Source of the DNA: Nocardia niigatensis NBRC 100131
GTDB taxonomy: Bacteria; Actinomycetota; Actinomycetes; Mycobacteriales; Mycobacteriaceae
Length of the DNA: 64,000 bases
NCBI RefSeq assembly: GCF_000308655.1
Contig: NZ_BAGC01000109.1
Span: 1 to 64,000, forward strand
Reading direction: 5' to 3'
Translations under genes and position numbers: made by a program
Notes under the pieces: generated by a model
The model's input: only the letters and a program-made list of their open reading frames with translations
What the model was told of the DNA's origin: nothing
The model's database searches: none
Part shown: in pieces, positions 1 through 9,294 of the stretch
Layout of the letters: every line of letters starts with the position of its first letter
How positions within the stretch are numbered: the stretch's first letter is position 1

Positions 1-195
1 ACCGTCGATGTAGATCGAGCCCTTCTCCGGGCGCAGCAGACCGATCAACGACTTCAGGAACACCGACTTACCGGTACCCGACGGGCCGAGCAGAGCGCTG
101 ACCTCCCCCGACGGCAGCGTCAGCGTGACGTCCTGCCAAATACGCTGCGAACCGAACGACTTCGTGATGCCTTCGGTCCTGACCTCGACGCCCAT
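1..195 (-). CDS. Mce-linked ABC transporter ATP-binding protein (N-terminal part, cut by window edge)
   Basis: The first 65 residues of an ABC ATPase can be read from an ATG at 195 down to base 1, where the window ends. Walker A is GPSGTGKS at residues 37-44, preceded by the typical aromatic A-loop region (ITKSFGSQ). It follows the mce operon on the same strand, so the likely role is the MceG/Mkl/MlaF-type ATPase that powers the YrbE permeases. That assignment rests on context plus the Walker A region. Walker B and the signature motif are outside the window. An AT-rich operator-like site at 243-258 lies 48 bp upstream of the start, so the gene may have its own promoter. Confidence 0.85.
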   Translation of the reverse strand, partial: MGVEVRTEGITKSFGSQRIWQDVTLTLPSGEVSALLGPSGTGKSVFLKSLIGLLRPEKGSIYIDG

Positions 196-242
196 GGCGA
201 ACTCCTTGATTCTTCCCCACCCGACATCCCAGCCAGAGTGGG

Positions 243-258
243 TTTCATTTAGATTCCA
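243..258 (-). promoter_or_regulatory. Candidate operator (AT-rich 16-mer) before the ABC ATPase
   Basis: Minus-strand reading TGGAATCTAAATGAAA matches TTTAATCTATGTTAAA at 11 of 16 positions and is 15/16 identical to the site at 35262-35277. It lies 48 bp upstream of the ATPase start in the 144-bp gap 196-339. Confidence 0.4.
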
Positions 259-339
259 TTTCCGCGGAACCGGCGAAACTCGGGGACTGTGCACGTGAGT
301 TGCGGCATGCGTGCGACACGCCACGAGAGAGCGTCCATT

Positions 340-1077
340 TCATGCGGTGGTCGCGTCCACGCCGACAACAGCTCGACCAGTGATCTGGTCACGGGATTGC
401 GAGGGCAGTCGGCGAAGCATCACCACTGTCAGAGCGACGATCCACGAGCCCCATGTGAAAACAGCCGCGTACCAGGTCAGTACGGCATCCGGAGCAAACG
501 GGCCATTCTTGGCGAAGATAATGCCGGCCTGACCCGGCTCCACCACGGCAACGGCGATGCTGAGCCAGCCCAGCCAGGCGGGAAACACCGCGGCCCGCCC
601 GCGCTGCCGCAGAATCAGGATGCCGACGAGAAGCATCGAGAAGCCCAGCTGAGGCCAAATCAACATTGAGCCGATCCAGGCCACATCGCTGAAGGCCTGT
701 GTGACATCTGGGTTCACCTCTCCCGCTCGATACACCGCGACGGCGAAGAACGCCAAATCGAAACTGAGAAGTATCGGAGAGGCCGCCAGACTGACGATCG
801 CCACGACGGTGGCGATCCTGGCGCAATCCGCCTGCCAGAGCATGTATCCCAGTTGCAGCGACCACGCCAGTAAGAAGGCCATGGCGATACCGCAAAGCGT
901 TATCCCGGTGAGAAAGCCCCTGGAGTGCGCCACATAGTAGTCGGCCGTGGCCACCGCAGATATGTCGAAATGCGGCGGTTGGGGCATGAAGACCTCCAGT
1001 CCAACGCCGCAGAACACGGCGAAGAGCAAGCCGTTCCATGTAAAGAACCGCTGCCAGCCCAAATCAGCGTTGAGCAT
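340..1077 (-). CDS. Hydrophobic membrane protein, about 6-7 helices, unknown function
   Basis: 245 residues, starting at the ATG at 1077, which has an AAGGAG ribosome site about 8 bp upstream; a longer start at 1155 lacks one. The protein is made almost wholly of hydrophobic segments (roughly residues 12-30, 50-70, 80-105, 125-150, 160-178, 200-222) with short polar loops and no recognised catalytic motif. It lies 37 bp downstream of the second mas gene and ends 144 bp before the ATPase, so it appears to belong to the mce transcript. It shares spacing and local similarity (FP-W-G near residue 165, and -D-AW before it) with the membrane protein at 42682-43413, which suggests a paralogous pair. 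Function is not known. Confidence 0.75.
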   Translation of the reverse strand: MLNADLGWQRFFTWNGLLFAVFCGVGLEVFMPQPPHFDISAVATADYYVAHSRGFLTGITLCGIAMAFLLAWSLQLGYMLWQADCARIATVVAIVSLAASPILLSFDLAFFAVAVYRAGEVNPDVTQAFSDVAWIGSMLIWPQLGFSMLLVGILILRQRGRAAVFPAWLGWLSIAVAVVEPGQAGIIFAKNGPFAPDAVLTWYAAVFTWGSWIVALTVVMLRRLPSQSRDQITGRAVVGVDATTA

Positions 1078-1114
1078 CGTGAACTCTCCTTTCCGTGGCC
1101 ACTCTCGGCGGCTA

Positions 1115-1762
1115 TTACACGGGGGTGATATCGGAGATGAGCCAGGTGCCAGCATCGCGAGCCATGGTCACCCGCACGCGGCTGCCATCCAGACGCGGCC
1201 CCTGGTACTTGGTGCTGGTGGTCTCCTGGTTCAGGAACAGCAGCAGCGTCACCTCGTCCCGGCCGGCCGAGGCCACCGCGGTGCCGACGATCGTGGCCTT
1301 CGTAATGATCGAATCCCGGTGCGCGGCAGGAATGATCACGCTCGTTCCGAGCTTGGCAAAGTCGTCATGGAACTTGCCGGTCAGATTCTTTGTCGCGGTG
1401 GGGAATTCGCTGTCGACGGTGTCGAAGTCGTACGAAAGTACCTTCGGGACACGGCTTTGCGCGGAATCACGCGCCTCGCGCACGGACGTCGTGACAGCAC
1501 GATGATCGGACACGCTGCGCTCGAGCAGGACCGTGGTCACTGTCGTCCCGCCCAGCAGCAGCCCGAGCACCACGGTCGACACGATGGCGGCGGTACGACT
1601 CAATCGGAACAAGGCCCCGAGACGACGGCGAATAGCAAGCCGCGCCAGAACACGAGGCCAGCGAGCCTGTGAAACTTGTTTCTGCTCTTCACTTTCGGCA
1701 ACAAATGCTGTGCCTTCCTCGTCGACGTCCACGCTGTCGGCGAGTGCGGTATCGGTGGTCAT
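1115..1762 (-). CDS. Mce-associated membrane protein (Mas)
   Basis: 215 residues. The acidic, disordered N-terminus is followed by one transmembrane helix at about 56-80, then an extracytoplasmic NTF2-like domain that ends in the usual Mas pattern (W-I-S-D-I-T-P near the C-terminus). Mas proteins are encoded after mceF and are thought to stabilise the Mce complex. The start codon overlaps the stop of the preceding mas gene by 4 bp, so the two are translationally coupled. The second of two consecutive mas genes. Confidence 0.85.
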   Translation of the reverse strand: MTTDTALADSVDVDEEGTAFVAESEEQKQVSQARWPRVLARLAIRRRLGALFRLSRTAAIVSTVVLGLLLGGTTVTTVLLERSVSDHRAVTTSVREARDSAQSRVPKVLSYDFDTVDSEFPTATKNLTGKFHDDFAKLGTSVIIPAAHRDSIITKATIVGTAVASAGRDEVTLLLFLNQETTSTKYQGPRLDGSRVRVTMARDAGTWLISDITPV

Positions 1763-2349
1763 GCGACGAACTCCACGTTCGAGACGAGCCAGTGGCCGTC
1801 GGAGTGGTCGAGGGTCATCTTCATGCGGTACACCCGCTGCTGTCCCTCAGGGGCTTCGGTGTTCTTGACCGTGGATGTGACCGCGGTCAGGACGGTGGCG
1901 TGCGCGTCGTCGATGTCGACGACACCGGATGCCTTGACCTCGCCGGTGGATTCGACCTTGCCGTTCTCCAGCACGCTGGCGAAGTTGGCCGAAATCTTGT
2001 CCCACTGATCGCGGAACGCGCCCGTCGAGTCGGCGGCGATGGCGTCGAGATTCTGCTTGGCCGAGGAATGATTGAGCGTGACAAGTTGCACGGCAATGCG
2101 ATTCGCCGCGGCCAGCACCGTGTGATCGCGGTCGTCCGCGCGGGTGTCGGCGCGGAAGTCGAGTCCCAGTTCGGCATTCACACCGTTCAGAACCAATACC
2201 GCGGCGGCCATCAGGACTATCGTCCAGCCGAGCACCCGTCCGGGCGGCCGCTGCGGCGAAGCCGCGCTGTAGGCGTCGGGTTCCTCATCGCTGAGCACGG
2301 CAGCCTGATCTTCCCGCTCGGCCGCTACTTGATCAACAGTGATTGCCAT
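1759..2349 (-). CDS. Mce-associated membrane protein (Mas)
   Basis: 196 residues. Single transmembrane helix at about 39-55, then a periplasmic NTF2-like region with the family end motif H-W-L-V-S-N-V-E-F. Its start lies 25 bp inside the end of mceF, and its stop overlaps the next mas gene by 4 bp, so the whole segment reads as one transcript. Likely an accessory of the Mce complex. The two mas proteins are clearly diverged from each other. Confidence 0.85.
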   Translation of the reverse strand: MAITVDQVAAEREDQAAVLSDEEPDAYSAASPQRPPGRVLGWTIVLMAAAVLVLNGVNAELGLDFRADTRADDRDHTVLAAANRIAVQLVTLNHSSAKQNLDAIAADSTGAFRDQWDKISANFASVLENGKVESTGEVKASGVVDIDDAHATVLTAVTSTVKNTEAPEGQQRVYRMKMTLDHSDGHWLVSNVEFVA

Positions 2350-3776
2350 CCCTGGTTCTCCTCTCCGTGGGCGGCGCTCGGAGCCGACTGCCCGAGTACG
2401 TAGGTGAGGCCGTCGGGGCCTCGGAAGGTGCCGTCACCTTCGGCATAGGGCACCGTCAGTGCCGCAGGCGCGGCCGTCGGTGGCGCCGCGGCGGGTATGG
2501 GTGACGTGGGCGGCTGCGGCGCCGCCGACTTCGGGGCGGCGGCCGGTGCCGAATCCCCCGGGTGCGCAAGCATTTCCGGCCACGTCGAGGGGAGCCCCTT
2601 CGGGCAGTTGGCGACTTCTGCCGTCCGTACGGAGGGATCGGTGGCACATGGCGTGTTGCGAGCGCCGCGAATGACCTTCGGGTCATCCGGAGCGATCTTG
2701 CAGTAGTTGTTCTGTGGGACGTCGGCCGGACCGGTATCCGACGGATCACGGCGCTGGGTGGCTTGGAACCCTTCGGTGCACGGCGGCGGATTCAGCGTGT
2801 TGCCGAGCTTCACGTCCAGGGCCGCCGCCGGTGCGAGCAGATTGCCGTCGGTTTGGAATCCTCCGCCCACGACGCTGTAGTCGACCGCGGCCGCCAGTGC
2901 GGGGTAGATGACCAGGACCTGTCGCAGCCCGGGGACATTCACCCGCAGCACTTGGCCGACCGTTTGCAGATCGGAGAGCATGGCGGGCAGCGGTGTGCTC
3001 AGATCGGCCAGGGTGCCTGCGACAGTGGTTGCCGCCGAGGGGCCTTGGTCGAGTACGCCGCGCAGGTCGGCGTCGCTGCGTGCCAGCTGATCGGTGAACG
3101 AGCCGAGATCGTGCACCGAGGAACGTAGTTCGGTGCGCACCGAATTGCCGGTGTGGAGCAAGGGTTCCGCGTCGTTGAGCAGCGTCACCGTCGGGCCGAT
3201 GTCGGCCTGGGCGAGGTCGAGGAACTTCGCCGATGACTCGATCAGTGATGCCAGCGCCGGACCGGTTCCGTTGACGGCCTGGAAGGTCTCGTCCAGGGTG
3301 GTGCGCAGTGAATCGGTGGACACGCTCGCCAGCAAGGTCTGGGTCTTGTCGAGCACATCGCTGGTCGGGATCGGCACCGTGGTCCGCAACCGCGGGATTT
3401 CTGAGCCGTCGGAAAGGTAGGGCCCGTGCTCGTCCGATGGGACCAGATCGACGTACTGCTCGCCGATCGCCGAGGTGCTCTTGATGGAAGCGGCGGCCGC
3501 GGATGGAATATGCCAACCGTCACGCAGCTGCATCCGGACCTTGACGGTGCCGTTGTCGAGGTCCACTCTTGTGACCCGGCCGATCTCGACGCCGCGGTAG
3601 GTGACCGACGCCGATTCGTAGATTCCACCGGCCTCGGCGAAATCGGCTGTCACCGTATAGGTGCCGATGCCGGTGACACGTTGGACGCCGATGTAGTGGA
3701 TGGCGCCGTAGACCAGGCTGACCACCCCGAGCACCGAGAAGACGATCAGCTGTCCCTTGATCAGGCGTGTCTTCAT
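2325..3776 (-). CDS. mceF: Mce family substrate-binding protein MceF
   Basis: 483 residues. One N-terminal anchor helix (about 5-27), then the MlaD/Mce domain (about 38-115, with the V-YRGVEIGRV signature), a long helical region, and a Pro/Ala-rich C-terminal tail from about residue 400. Mce proteins form the hexameric tunnel that carries hydrophobic substrate from the outer envelope to the YrbE permeases. The ATG at 3776 was chosen because GGAGG lies 7 bp upstream; a GTG one codon earlier (3779) is also possible. Overlaps mceE. Sixth of six mce paralogs by position. Confidence 0.9.
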   Translation of the reverse strand: MKTRLIKGQLIVFSVLGVVSLVYGAIHYIGVQRVTGIGTYTVTADFAEAGGIYESASVTYRGVEIGRVTRVDLDNGTVKVRMQLRDGWHIPSAAAASIKSTSAIGEQYVDLVPSDEHGPYLSDGSEIPRLRTTVPIPTSDVLDKTQTLLASVSTDSLRTTLDETFQAVNGTGPALASLIESSAKFLDLAQADIGPTVTLLNDAEPLLHTGNSVRTELRSSVHDLGSFTDQLARSDADLRGVLDQGPSAATTVAGTLADLSTPLPAMLSDLQTVGQVLRVNVPGLRQVLVIYPALAAAVDYSVVGGGFQTDGNLLAPAAALDVKLGNTLNPPPCTEGFQATQRRDPSDTGPADVPQNNYCKIAPDDPKVIRGARNTPCATDPSVRTAEVANCPKGLPSTWPEMLAHPGDSAPAAAPKSAAPQPPTSPIPAAAPPTAAPAALTVPYAEGDGTFRGPDGLTYVLGQSAPSAAHGEENQGWQSLLIK

Positions 3777-4906
3777 CACCGGCCTCCAATCCGATCGGCG
3801 TCCACGCCCGCCGGCTGCCGACCGGCAGCATCGGTCTGGGTCGGTGCGAGCAACGGGTTCACGACGCGGTTGGACATCGGAACCAGGTCCTTGAACGGAA
3901 TGCTGCCGATGATCTTGTCGCGGATGGCTTCCACGCTCAGGTCGAGCGTGAGGAACAGATTCACGTAGTCGCCCTTGATGGCCTTGTCGGCGACCGTGAC
4001 CGGAAACGGAAAGGTCGCGGCGACGAGAAGCGAGCCCGTCAGATCGGAACCGGCCGCGGCCAGCTGACCGAGGACGGGCTGGAGGTTGTGCAGATCGGAG
4101 GTCAGATCGTCGTGGCTGGACCGCAGTACTTGCGCCGCGCGCTGCCCGAAGGCTCCGACCCGGTCGAGCATGGTGACCAGCTGGGTCTTCTGTTCGTTGA
4201 GGATGCTCAGCGCGGGCTGGATCTGTTCGATACCGGTGCGCAGCGTGTCCTTCTGGTCCGCGAGTTCCTTGGCGAACGCGTCGAGACTGTCGATGGCGCG
4301 AACGATGTCGTCCCGTTGCGCGTCCAGACCGCTGACGAAGGTCGCCAGTCGGCTGAAGGACCGATTGACGGCGTCCTCATGGCCGCTCAGGCCCTGGTTC
4401 AGCTCGGACATGATCGTCCGAATCTGTTGCAGCCCACTCCCGTTGAGCACGAGGGACAAAGCCGCGAGGACTTCTTCGGTCGCCGGGTATTCCGAGCTCG
4501 CGGACAGCGGGATCACATCCCCGTCACGCAGCTGCCGGTCGCCGACATTGTCCTTCGGAGTGGTCAGTTCGAGATACTGGGCTCCGAGGACACTGGTCTG
4601 CGCCAGCCGCGCCGTCACGGTCGCGGGCAGCCACACACCCTTGTCGATCTCGAGCGTGGCGACCGCGATGTTATTGCGCACCGCGATGGAGGTGATCGTG
4701 CCGACGGTGACGTTGTCCGCCTTCACGAACGAGTTCGCCACCAGATTCTGGGTGTCACGCAATTCGACTCGGACCGTGTAGGAGCCGTGATGAATCACGT
4801 TACCGGGCAGGGGGATCGAGTTGGCACCGTCGAAACGACAACCTGCCGTCAACAGCGCGGCCAGGAGCAGAACACTGCCCGCACGTACTGTGGTGGAGGT
4901 TTTCAT
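3776..4906 (-). CDS. mceE: Mce family lipoprotein MceE
   Basis: 376 residues. The N-terminus is a lipoprotein signal: positive start, hydrophobic core and lipobox L-T-A-G-C with the lipidated cysteine at 23. It is followed by an MlaD domain (about 38-115) and a helical Mce C-terminal region. The fifth mce gene in actinobacterial operons is typically the lipoprotein (LprK type), which fits here. AGGAG lies just upstream of the ATG. Overlaps mceD and mceF by a few bases. Confidence 0.92.
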   Translation of the reverse strand: MKTSTTVRAGSVLLLAALLTAGCRFDGANSIPLPGNVIHHGSYTVRVELRDTQNLVANSFVKADNVTVGTITSIAVRNNIAVATLEIDKGVWLPATVTARLAQTSVLGAQYLELTTPKDNVGDRQLRDGDVIPLSASSEYPATEEVLAALSLVLNGSGLQQIRTIMSELNQGLSGHEDAVNRSFSRLATFVSGLDAQRDDIVRAIDSLDAFAKELADQKDTLRTGIEQIQPALSILNEQKTQLVTMLDRVGAFGQRAAQVLRSSHDDLTSDLHNLQPVLGQLAAAGSDLTGSLLVAATFPFPVTVADKAIKGDYVNLFLTLDLSVEAIRDKIIGSIPFKDLVPMSNRVVNPLLAPTQTDAAGRQPAGVDADRIGGR

Positions 4907-6105
4907 CGTCCGGCTCCTGGGATGAGCAGGTCGGACAGACCCGGAATGGGTGGCAGTCCGGCCGGCAATCCGGGCAGGCCGGTCGGTACGGGCGCGGGCG
5001 CCCAGCCACCCATCGCCGCTCGGGCCGCAGCGCCGAACAGGTCACCGAACTGCGCACTGGCGCGTGAGCATTCTTGCTGAGGCGCGTTCACCGTGGTCAG
5101 CAATGCGCAGATCAGCGAGACCGGATCCGGGAAGTCCGGCAGCGCGAGATTACCGGTGAGCGAGTGCGATTGAGGGTCGTAGATGTTGTAGAAGTTGTCG
5201 ATCGCGGTCGGCGCCAGATGCAGGATCTCCGCCAGGTCGTCCTCCCGGTTGACCAGCAATTGGGTGATGTTGGTCAGGCTTCCGACATTCTTGATCAACG
5301 CGTCGCGATTGTCGGCGATGTAGCTTCGAATCTCGGGCAGCATCGCCTGGATGGACTGGAGTGCGGCCGCCACCTGAGTGCGGTTGTCGTTCAACAGGTT
5401 CGACACTCCAGCGAGTTGATTGACGAACGCCTGGACCTGGTAGTCATTGGCGGCCAGCGCCGAGACGACGACCTGCAGATTCCGGACCGTGGCGAACAGG
5501 TCCGGCCCGCCGTCGGCCAACGTCTGCATCGCCTGCGACAGGTTCACCAGTGTCTGGTTCAGGGTTGCGCCGTTGCCCTGCAACGCCTTCGCGGTCGCAT
5601 CGGTGAAACGGGTCAGCGTGCCGGCGTGGTCTCCGGCCTTGGGCCCGAGCTGGGTCGCCAGATCGGTGACCTGCCGCTTGACCTCGTCGTATTCGATCGG
5701 CACCGCGGTCCGCTCGAGTGGAATCACCGCACCGTCGGCGAGCGCGGGGCTGTTACCGGCCTTCGGGGTGAGCTGAATGTAGCGACCCGACACCAGAGTC
5801 GGCGCGACGATCACGGCATGGGTGTCCGCGGCGACAGGATGCTCGGTGTCGAAGTGCAGCTCGATCCGGACGCGATCACCCACCGGGGTGATCGCGTCCA
5901 CCGCCCCGACGGGCACACCACGCAGCGTCACCCGGTCGCCCGGGTACAGCCCCACCGAGTTGGTGAAGAAGGCGGTGATCCGCACGGTCGAACCGTTCGT
6001 TATCCACCAGGTCGCCGCGGTGCTCACCAAAGCCACCGCGACGAGCAGGGCGAGGATTCGGCCGGGCATGGGGATGCGGGATATGCCCGCGCGCAAGGAT
6101 TTCAT
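4903..6105 (-). CDS. mceD: Mce family protein MceD
   Basis: 400 residues. N-terminal membrane anchor (about 16-36), MlaD domain (about 40-120, with VTLRGVPVGAV), helical middle part and a Pro/Gly-rich C-terminus. Expected to be one subunit of the Mce hexamer in the cell envelope. Four-base overlaps with mceC and mceE show tight coupling. No sign of truncation. Confidence 0.9.
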   Translation of the reverse strand: MKSLRAGISRIPMPGRILALLVAVALVSTAATWWITNGSTVRITAFFTNSVGLYPGDRVTLRGVPVGAVDAITPVGDRVRIELHFDTEHPVAADTHAVIVAPTLVSGRYIQLTPKAGNSPALADGAVIPLERTAVPIEYDEVKRQVTDLATQLGPKAGDHAGTLTRFTDATAKALQGNGATLNQTLVNLSQAMQTLADGGPDLFATVRNLQVVVSALAANDYQVQAFVNQLAGVSNLLNDNRTQVAAALQSIQAMLPEIRSYIADNRDALIKNVGSLTNITQLLVNREDDLAEILHLAPTAIDNFYNIYDPQSHSLTGNLALPDFPDPVSLICALLTTVNAPQQECSRASAQFGDLFGAAARAAMGGWAPAPVPTGLPGLPAGLPPIPGLSDLLIPGAGR

Positions 6106-7112
6106 CGGTGGCTCCCTTGTCCGGGACTGCCAGGCTGCTGGCCGTTGAGATTCGCGGGGGCGATGTTCTGCAGCAGCGCACCGAAGAACGGTCCGCTGGC
6201 GACCGCCTCGCCGAGCTGCGTGATATACGGGCGGAGCCCGAGAATCGCGGAGTTGATGTTGTCGTAGTTCGTGTTGAGCAGGCCGACGACCCGGTCGAGT
6301 TCAGCGAGCATCGGTGCCGTCGTGGCGTCGTTGTCCCGAACCAGGCCGTGCAGCTCGTCGCTGACGCCCTTGACGTTCGTCAGCAGCGTCCGGATCACCT
6401 GGGCCCTGTCGTTGAGCGCCGCGAACAGGGAGCCGCCGTCGGTCATCAGTGCGGTGAGGTTCTGGTTGCGCTCTGCGAGGACGCCGGTGACCGAGTTGGC
6501 GTGCCCGAGCAGATCGCGCAATGCGCTGTCACGGGAGCCGATGGTCGCCGACAGTCGAGACATCCCGTCGAGCGAGGACTTCAGGTTGTCGGGCAGGGTG
6601 ACCATCACCTTCGACAGGCTGTCGACGGCGTCGGACAGTTGCTTCTTGTCGGTGCCCTGCAGGCGACCGGTGAGCTGGTTCAGGGCCTCAGTCAGGTCGA
6701 ATCCTGATGTCGTGCGCTCCAGCGGAATTCGCTTCACCGCGCGGCCGTCACCATCGGGACGCAGGTCGACGAACCGTCGTCCGAGCGCTGTCTCGACCTT
6801 GATCGCCGCCGTGGTTCGGCCCCCCAGGGCCTGCCCGTGCGGGTCGATCTTCAGCGTGATGTCGACATGGTCGCCGTTGAGTCCGATGGAATCGACTTTG
6901 CCGACCTTGATGCCCGAGATCTCCACCGCATCACCGGTATTCAGTCCACTGGCATCGGAGAACTCGGCCACGATCGTGCTGTGTCCCGGCCACCACGGGA
7001 TGTTGTCGTAGTTGAAAACCGCCACGAGCAATACGAAGACGATCCCGGTGCAGACGAGTCCGAGCCGGACCGGATTGCGTTCGGAGAATGTCTGCTTCTG
7101 CTGCTTCGTCAT
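6102..7112 (-). CDS. mceC: Mce family protein MceC
   Basis: 336 residues from the ATG at 7112, which overlaps the mceB stop. The upstream in-frame start at 7202 would add 30 Arg-rich residues read from inside mceB and is rejected. Anchor helix at about 18-35, MlaD domain about 40-120 (with VEISGIKVGKV), then a helical region. Subunit of the Mce transporter tunnel. Confidence 0.9.
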   Translation of the reverse strand: MTKQQKQTFSERNPVRLGLVCTGIVFVLLVAVFNYDNIPWWPGHSTIVAEFSDASGLNTGDAVEISGIKVGKVDSIGLNGDHVDITLKIDPHGQALGGRTTAAIKVETALGRRFVDLRPDGDGRAVKRIPLERTTSGFDLTEALNQLTGRLQGTDKKQLSDAVDSLSKVMVTLPDNLKSSLDGMSRLSATIGSRDSALRDLLGHANSVTGVLAERNQNLTALMTDGGSLFAALNDRAQVIRTLLTNVKGVSDELHGLVRDNDATTAPMLAELDRVVGLLNTNYDNINSAILGLRPYITQLGEAVASGPFFGALLQNIAPANLNGQQPGSPGQGSHR

Positions 7113-8131
7113 TTGGCCTGGCACCTTTCGGCGGGAGCGACGAACATCGGAGTGTCCTGGTAGCTGCCGCCGATAGCGGGGTACCGGATCGCCAAGCCGC
7201 ACACGAACCAGTTGACGAAGCTGCCGTAGCTTCCGACTCGCGTGATCAGCGGGTAGGTCGTAGGGAGCTTCCCCAGCACCAGCGATAACGTGCTCGAATC
7301 GGCATTGAGGTTGCCCGCCAGCTGTTTCAGGCCGTCGATGTCACCGCCGATCGCGGACCGGTTGTCCACCAGCAGCTGCGCGAGTTCACCTGCGCCCGCG
7401 TCGATTTGGTCCAACCCCGCGGTGATGGTCGCGCGATCGCTGTTCAACCCGCTGACCAGCGACTGCAGATCGACCACCAGATGGTCGAACTTGTCACCGG
7501 TGTTGTGAATCGCCCCGAGCGCGACGTCCAGGTTCTGGATCGTCTCCCCGATGACCTCGTCGCGGTCTGCGAGCGTATTGCCCAGCTGCCCCACCTGCCG
7601 GATGAAATCTGCGATGCTCTGCTCCTGGCCGTTCAGCACCGAGATCAGGGAGGCGGACAGTTTGTTGGCATCGTCAGGATTCAGGCCCTGCAGCAGCGGT
7701 TTGAATCCGTTGACCAGGCTGTCGATATCGAGTGCGGGCTTGGTCTGAGCCACCGGAATCGGGTCGTTCTCCGACCTGCGCCCGGACCCATCCGGCTGGG
7801 CCGTGACCTCGAGATAACGATCGCCGATGAGGTTCTTGTACTTGATCGCGACGGTGGAGCTGCGCAGCACCTCGACGTCACGGTCGACGCTGAACCCGAT
7901 CTCGACGAGCTTGTCGTGCGCGAAGTCCACCGACTTCACCTTGCCGACAGGCACTCCCGCGACTTTCACGTCGTCGCCGACCTTCATGCCGGAGGCCGAG
8001 GTGAACAGCGCGTGATAACTGCGGGTGGATACGAAGCGCAGGTCTCCGACGACCACGACGAGCATCGCCGACACGATGGAGGTGACGGCCAGAAAGATCG
8101 CCAGCTTCAATCCGGCGTGGCGGGCGGTCAT
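7109..8131 (-). CDS. mceB: Mce family protein MceB
   Basis: 340 residues from the ATG at 8131, overlapping the end of mceA; the frame stays open to 8275, but that stretch lies within mceA. N-terminal helix about 9-27, MlaD domain about 35-115 (with VKVAGVPVGKV), helical part, and the conserved C-terminal region with two cysteines (W-F-V-C-G and E-R-C-Q near the end). Subunit of the Mce transporter. Confidence 0.9.
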   Translation of the reverse strand: MTARHAGLKLAIFLAVTSIVSAMLVVVVGDLRFVSTRSYHALFTSASGMKVGDDVKVAGVPVGKVKSVDFAHDKLVEIGFSVDRDVEVLRSSTVAIKYKNLIGDRYLEVTAQPDGSGRRSENDPIPVAQTKPALDIDSLVNGFKPLLQGLNPDDANKLSASLISVLNGQEQSIADFIRQVGQLGNTLADRDEVIGETIQNLDVALGAIHNTGDKFDHLVVDLQSLVSGLNSDRATITAGLDQIDAGAGELAQLLVDNRSAIGGDIDGLKQLAGNLNADSSTLSLVLGKLPTTYPLITRVGSYGSFVNWFVCGLAIRYPAIGGSYQDTPMFVAPAERCQAK

Positions 8132-9294
8132 CGGGTCAGTCCGTAGATCAGGGCGGCGAAGGGATTGCCGATCAGGTCTTCGGGCGACCGGACCGGGCCG
8201 TACACCGTTGTGCCGGTGTTGAAGTCGGTGTGACCGAGGGGCGCGCTGCCCGGCCCGAAGGGATACCCGTAACAACTGGGCGGGTTGTCGGCACCGTTCA
8301 CGGGAAGATCCTTCGCATAGGTGTACGGCGGGTCACCCATCAAGATGGTGCCCAGGGCGTTCAGGCCCGGGCGCCCGCCGCCGAACGCGCGCTCGAAGTA
8401 CTTGCGAGCGTCGTTGAGAGCTGACAGGAAGCAGGGATACGACGGGGCCTGCTCGGCAAGGACCCGGGTCGTCGGCTCCAGCGCTTGCACTGCTCCGATG
8501 AGCGGAGTCCCCGAGGAGTCCAGAAACGAACTGCCGGTATTGCCGAAATTGGTGAAGGACAGCAGGAAAGCGCTCAGACTCGCCTGCTTCTCGACGATCG
8601 TGGAGCTGGTGGTCGAGAAATTGTGAATCGTATGCATCAGGTCGGGAGTCGCCGCGGCGAGGGTGTCGAGGTTGTCGGCGATCAGCGGAACATCGCGCTG
8701 CAGAGTCGGAATCGAGTCGTTGAACTGGCCGAGGTAACGGTCCAGGGCGACCATGAGGTCACCGAAACGACCGCCATGCCCGTCCAACGCGGTCCCCAGC
8801 GCGGTCAGGGTGGCGTTGACCTTCTGCGGCTCCAGGGTTTTCAGAACGGAGAGCAGGGTCTGGAAGATGTCGTTGATTTCGACGGTCACCTTCGACCCGT
8901 CGATCACGGCCCCCGCGACGAGCTTGTTGGCGACCGGCTGCTCGGGCAGCAACAGCGTGACGAACTTGCGTCCGAACAAGGTCGTGGGTGCGATTTCGGC
9001 GCCGATGTTGGCCGGCAGGCGTCGAGCCTGACTCGGTTCGAGATCGAGAGTGAGCTTCGCACGGTCATGGTCGAGGTCGATGGCACTGACACGGCCGATG
9101 ACCACACCCTGCACCTTGACATCCGATCCGGGCGCCATCAGCAATCCCGCTCGATCCGAATACAGGTACACGCGCGTGCTCGAGACGAATGTTCCACTAC
9201 AGGAGGCGATTGCGCCCGAAACAGCCACGACGAACGCGATCAGGGCGCTCAGGCCCAGGGTCAGTGCGCGGCGACGCGAGACTTCGAGTTTCAT
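8128..9294 (-). CDS. mceA: Mce family protein MceA
   Basis: 388 residues. Signal-like helix (about 10-30) ending with a cysteine (A-S-C-S-G, residue 32), MlaD domain (about 38-120, with VKVQGVVIGRV), a long helical region, and the C-terminal domain with paired cysteines common to MceA. First mce gene after the two permeases, as in mycobacterial mce1-4 operons. Which of those four it corresponds to cannot be decided by eye. Overlaps yrbEB and mceB by 4 bp. Confidence 0.9.
   Translation of the reverse strand: MKLEVSRRRALTLGLSALIAFVVAVSGAIASCSGTFVSSTRVYLYSDRAGLLMAPGSDVKVQGVVIGRVSAIDLDHDRAKLTLDLEPSQARRLPANIGAEIAPTTLFGRKFVTLLLPEQPVANKLVAGAVIDGSKVTVEINDIFQTLLSVLKTLEPQKVNATLTALGTALDGHGGRFGDLMVALDRYLGQFNDSIPTLQRDVPLIADNLDTLAAATPDLMHTIHNFSTTSSTIVEKQASLSAFLLSFTNFGNTGSSFLDSSGTPLIGAVQALEPTTRVLAEQAPSYPCFLSALNDARKYFERAFGGGRPGLNALGTILMGDPPYTYAKDLPVNGADNPPSCYGYPFGPGSAPLGHTDFNTGTTVYGPVRSPEDLIGNPFAALIYGLTR

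Noticed and set aside
4086..4781. Long plus-strand open frame of 231 codons inside mceE
   Set aside because: It is antisense to a well-supported gene with domain evidence; high GC content keeps opposite frames open. The same holds for the long plus-strand frames over 947-9318.
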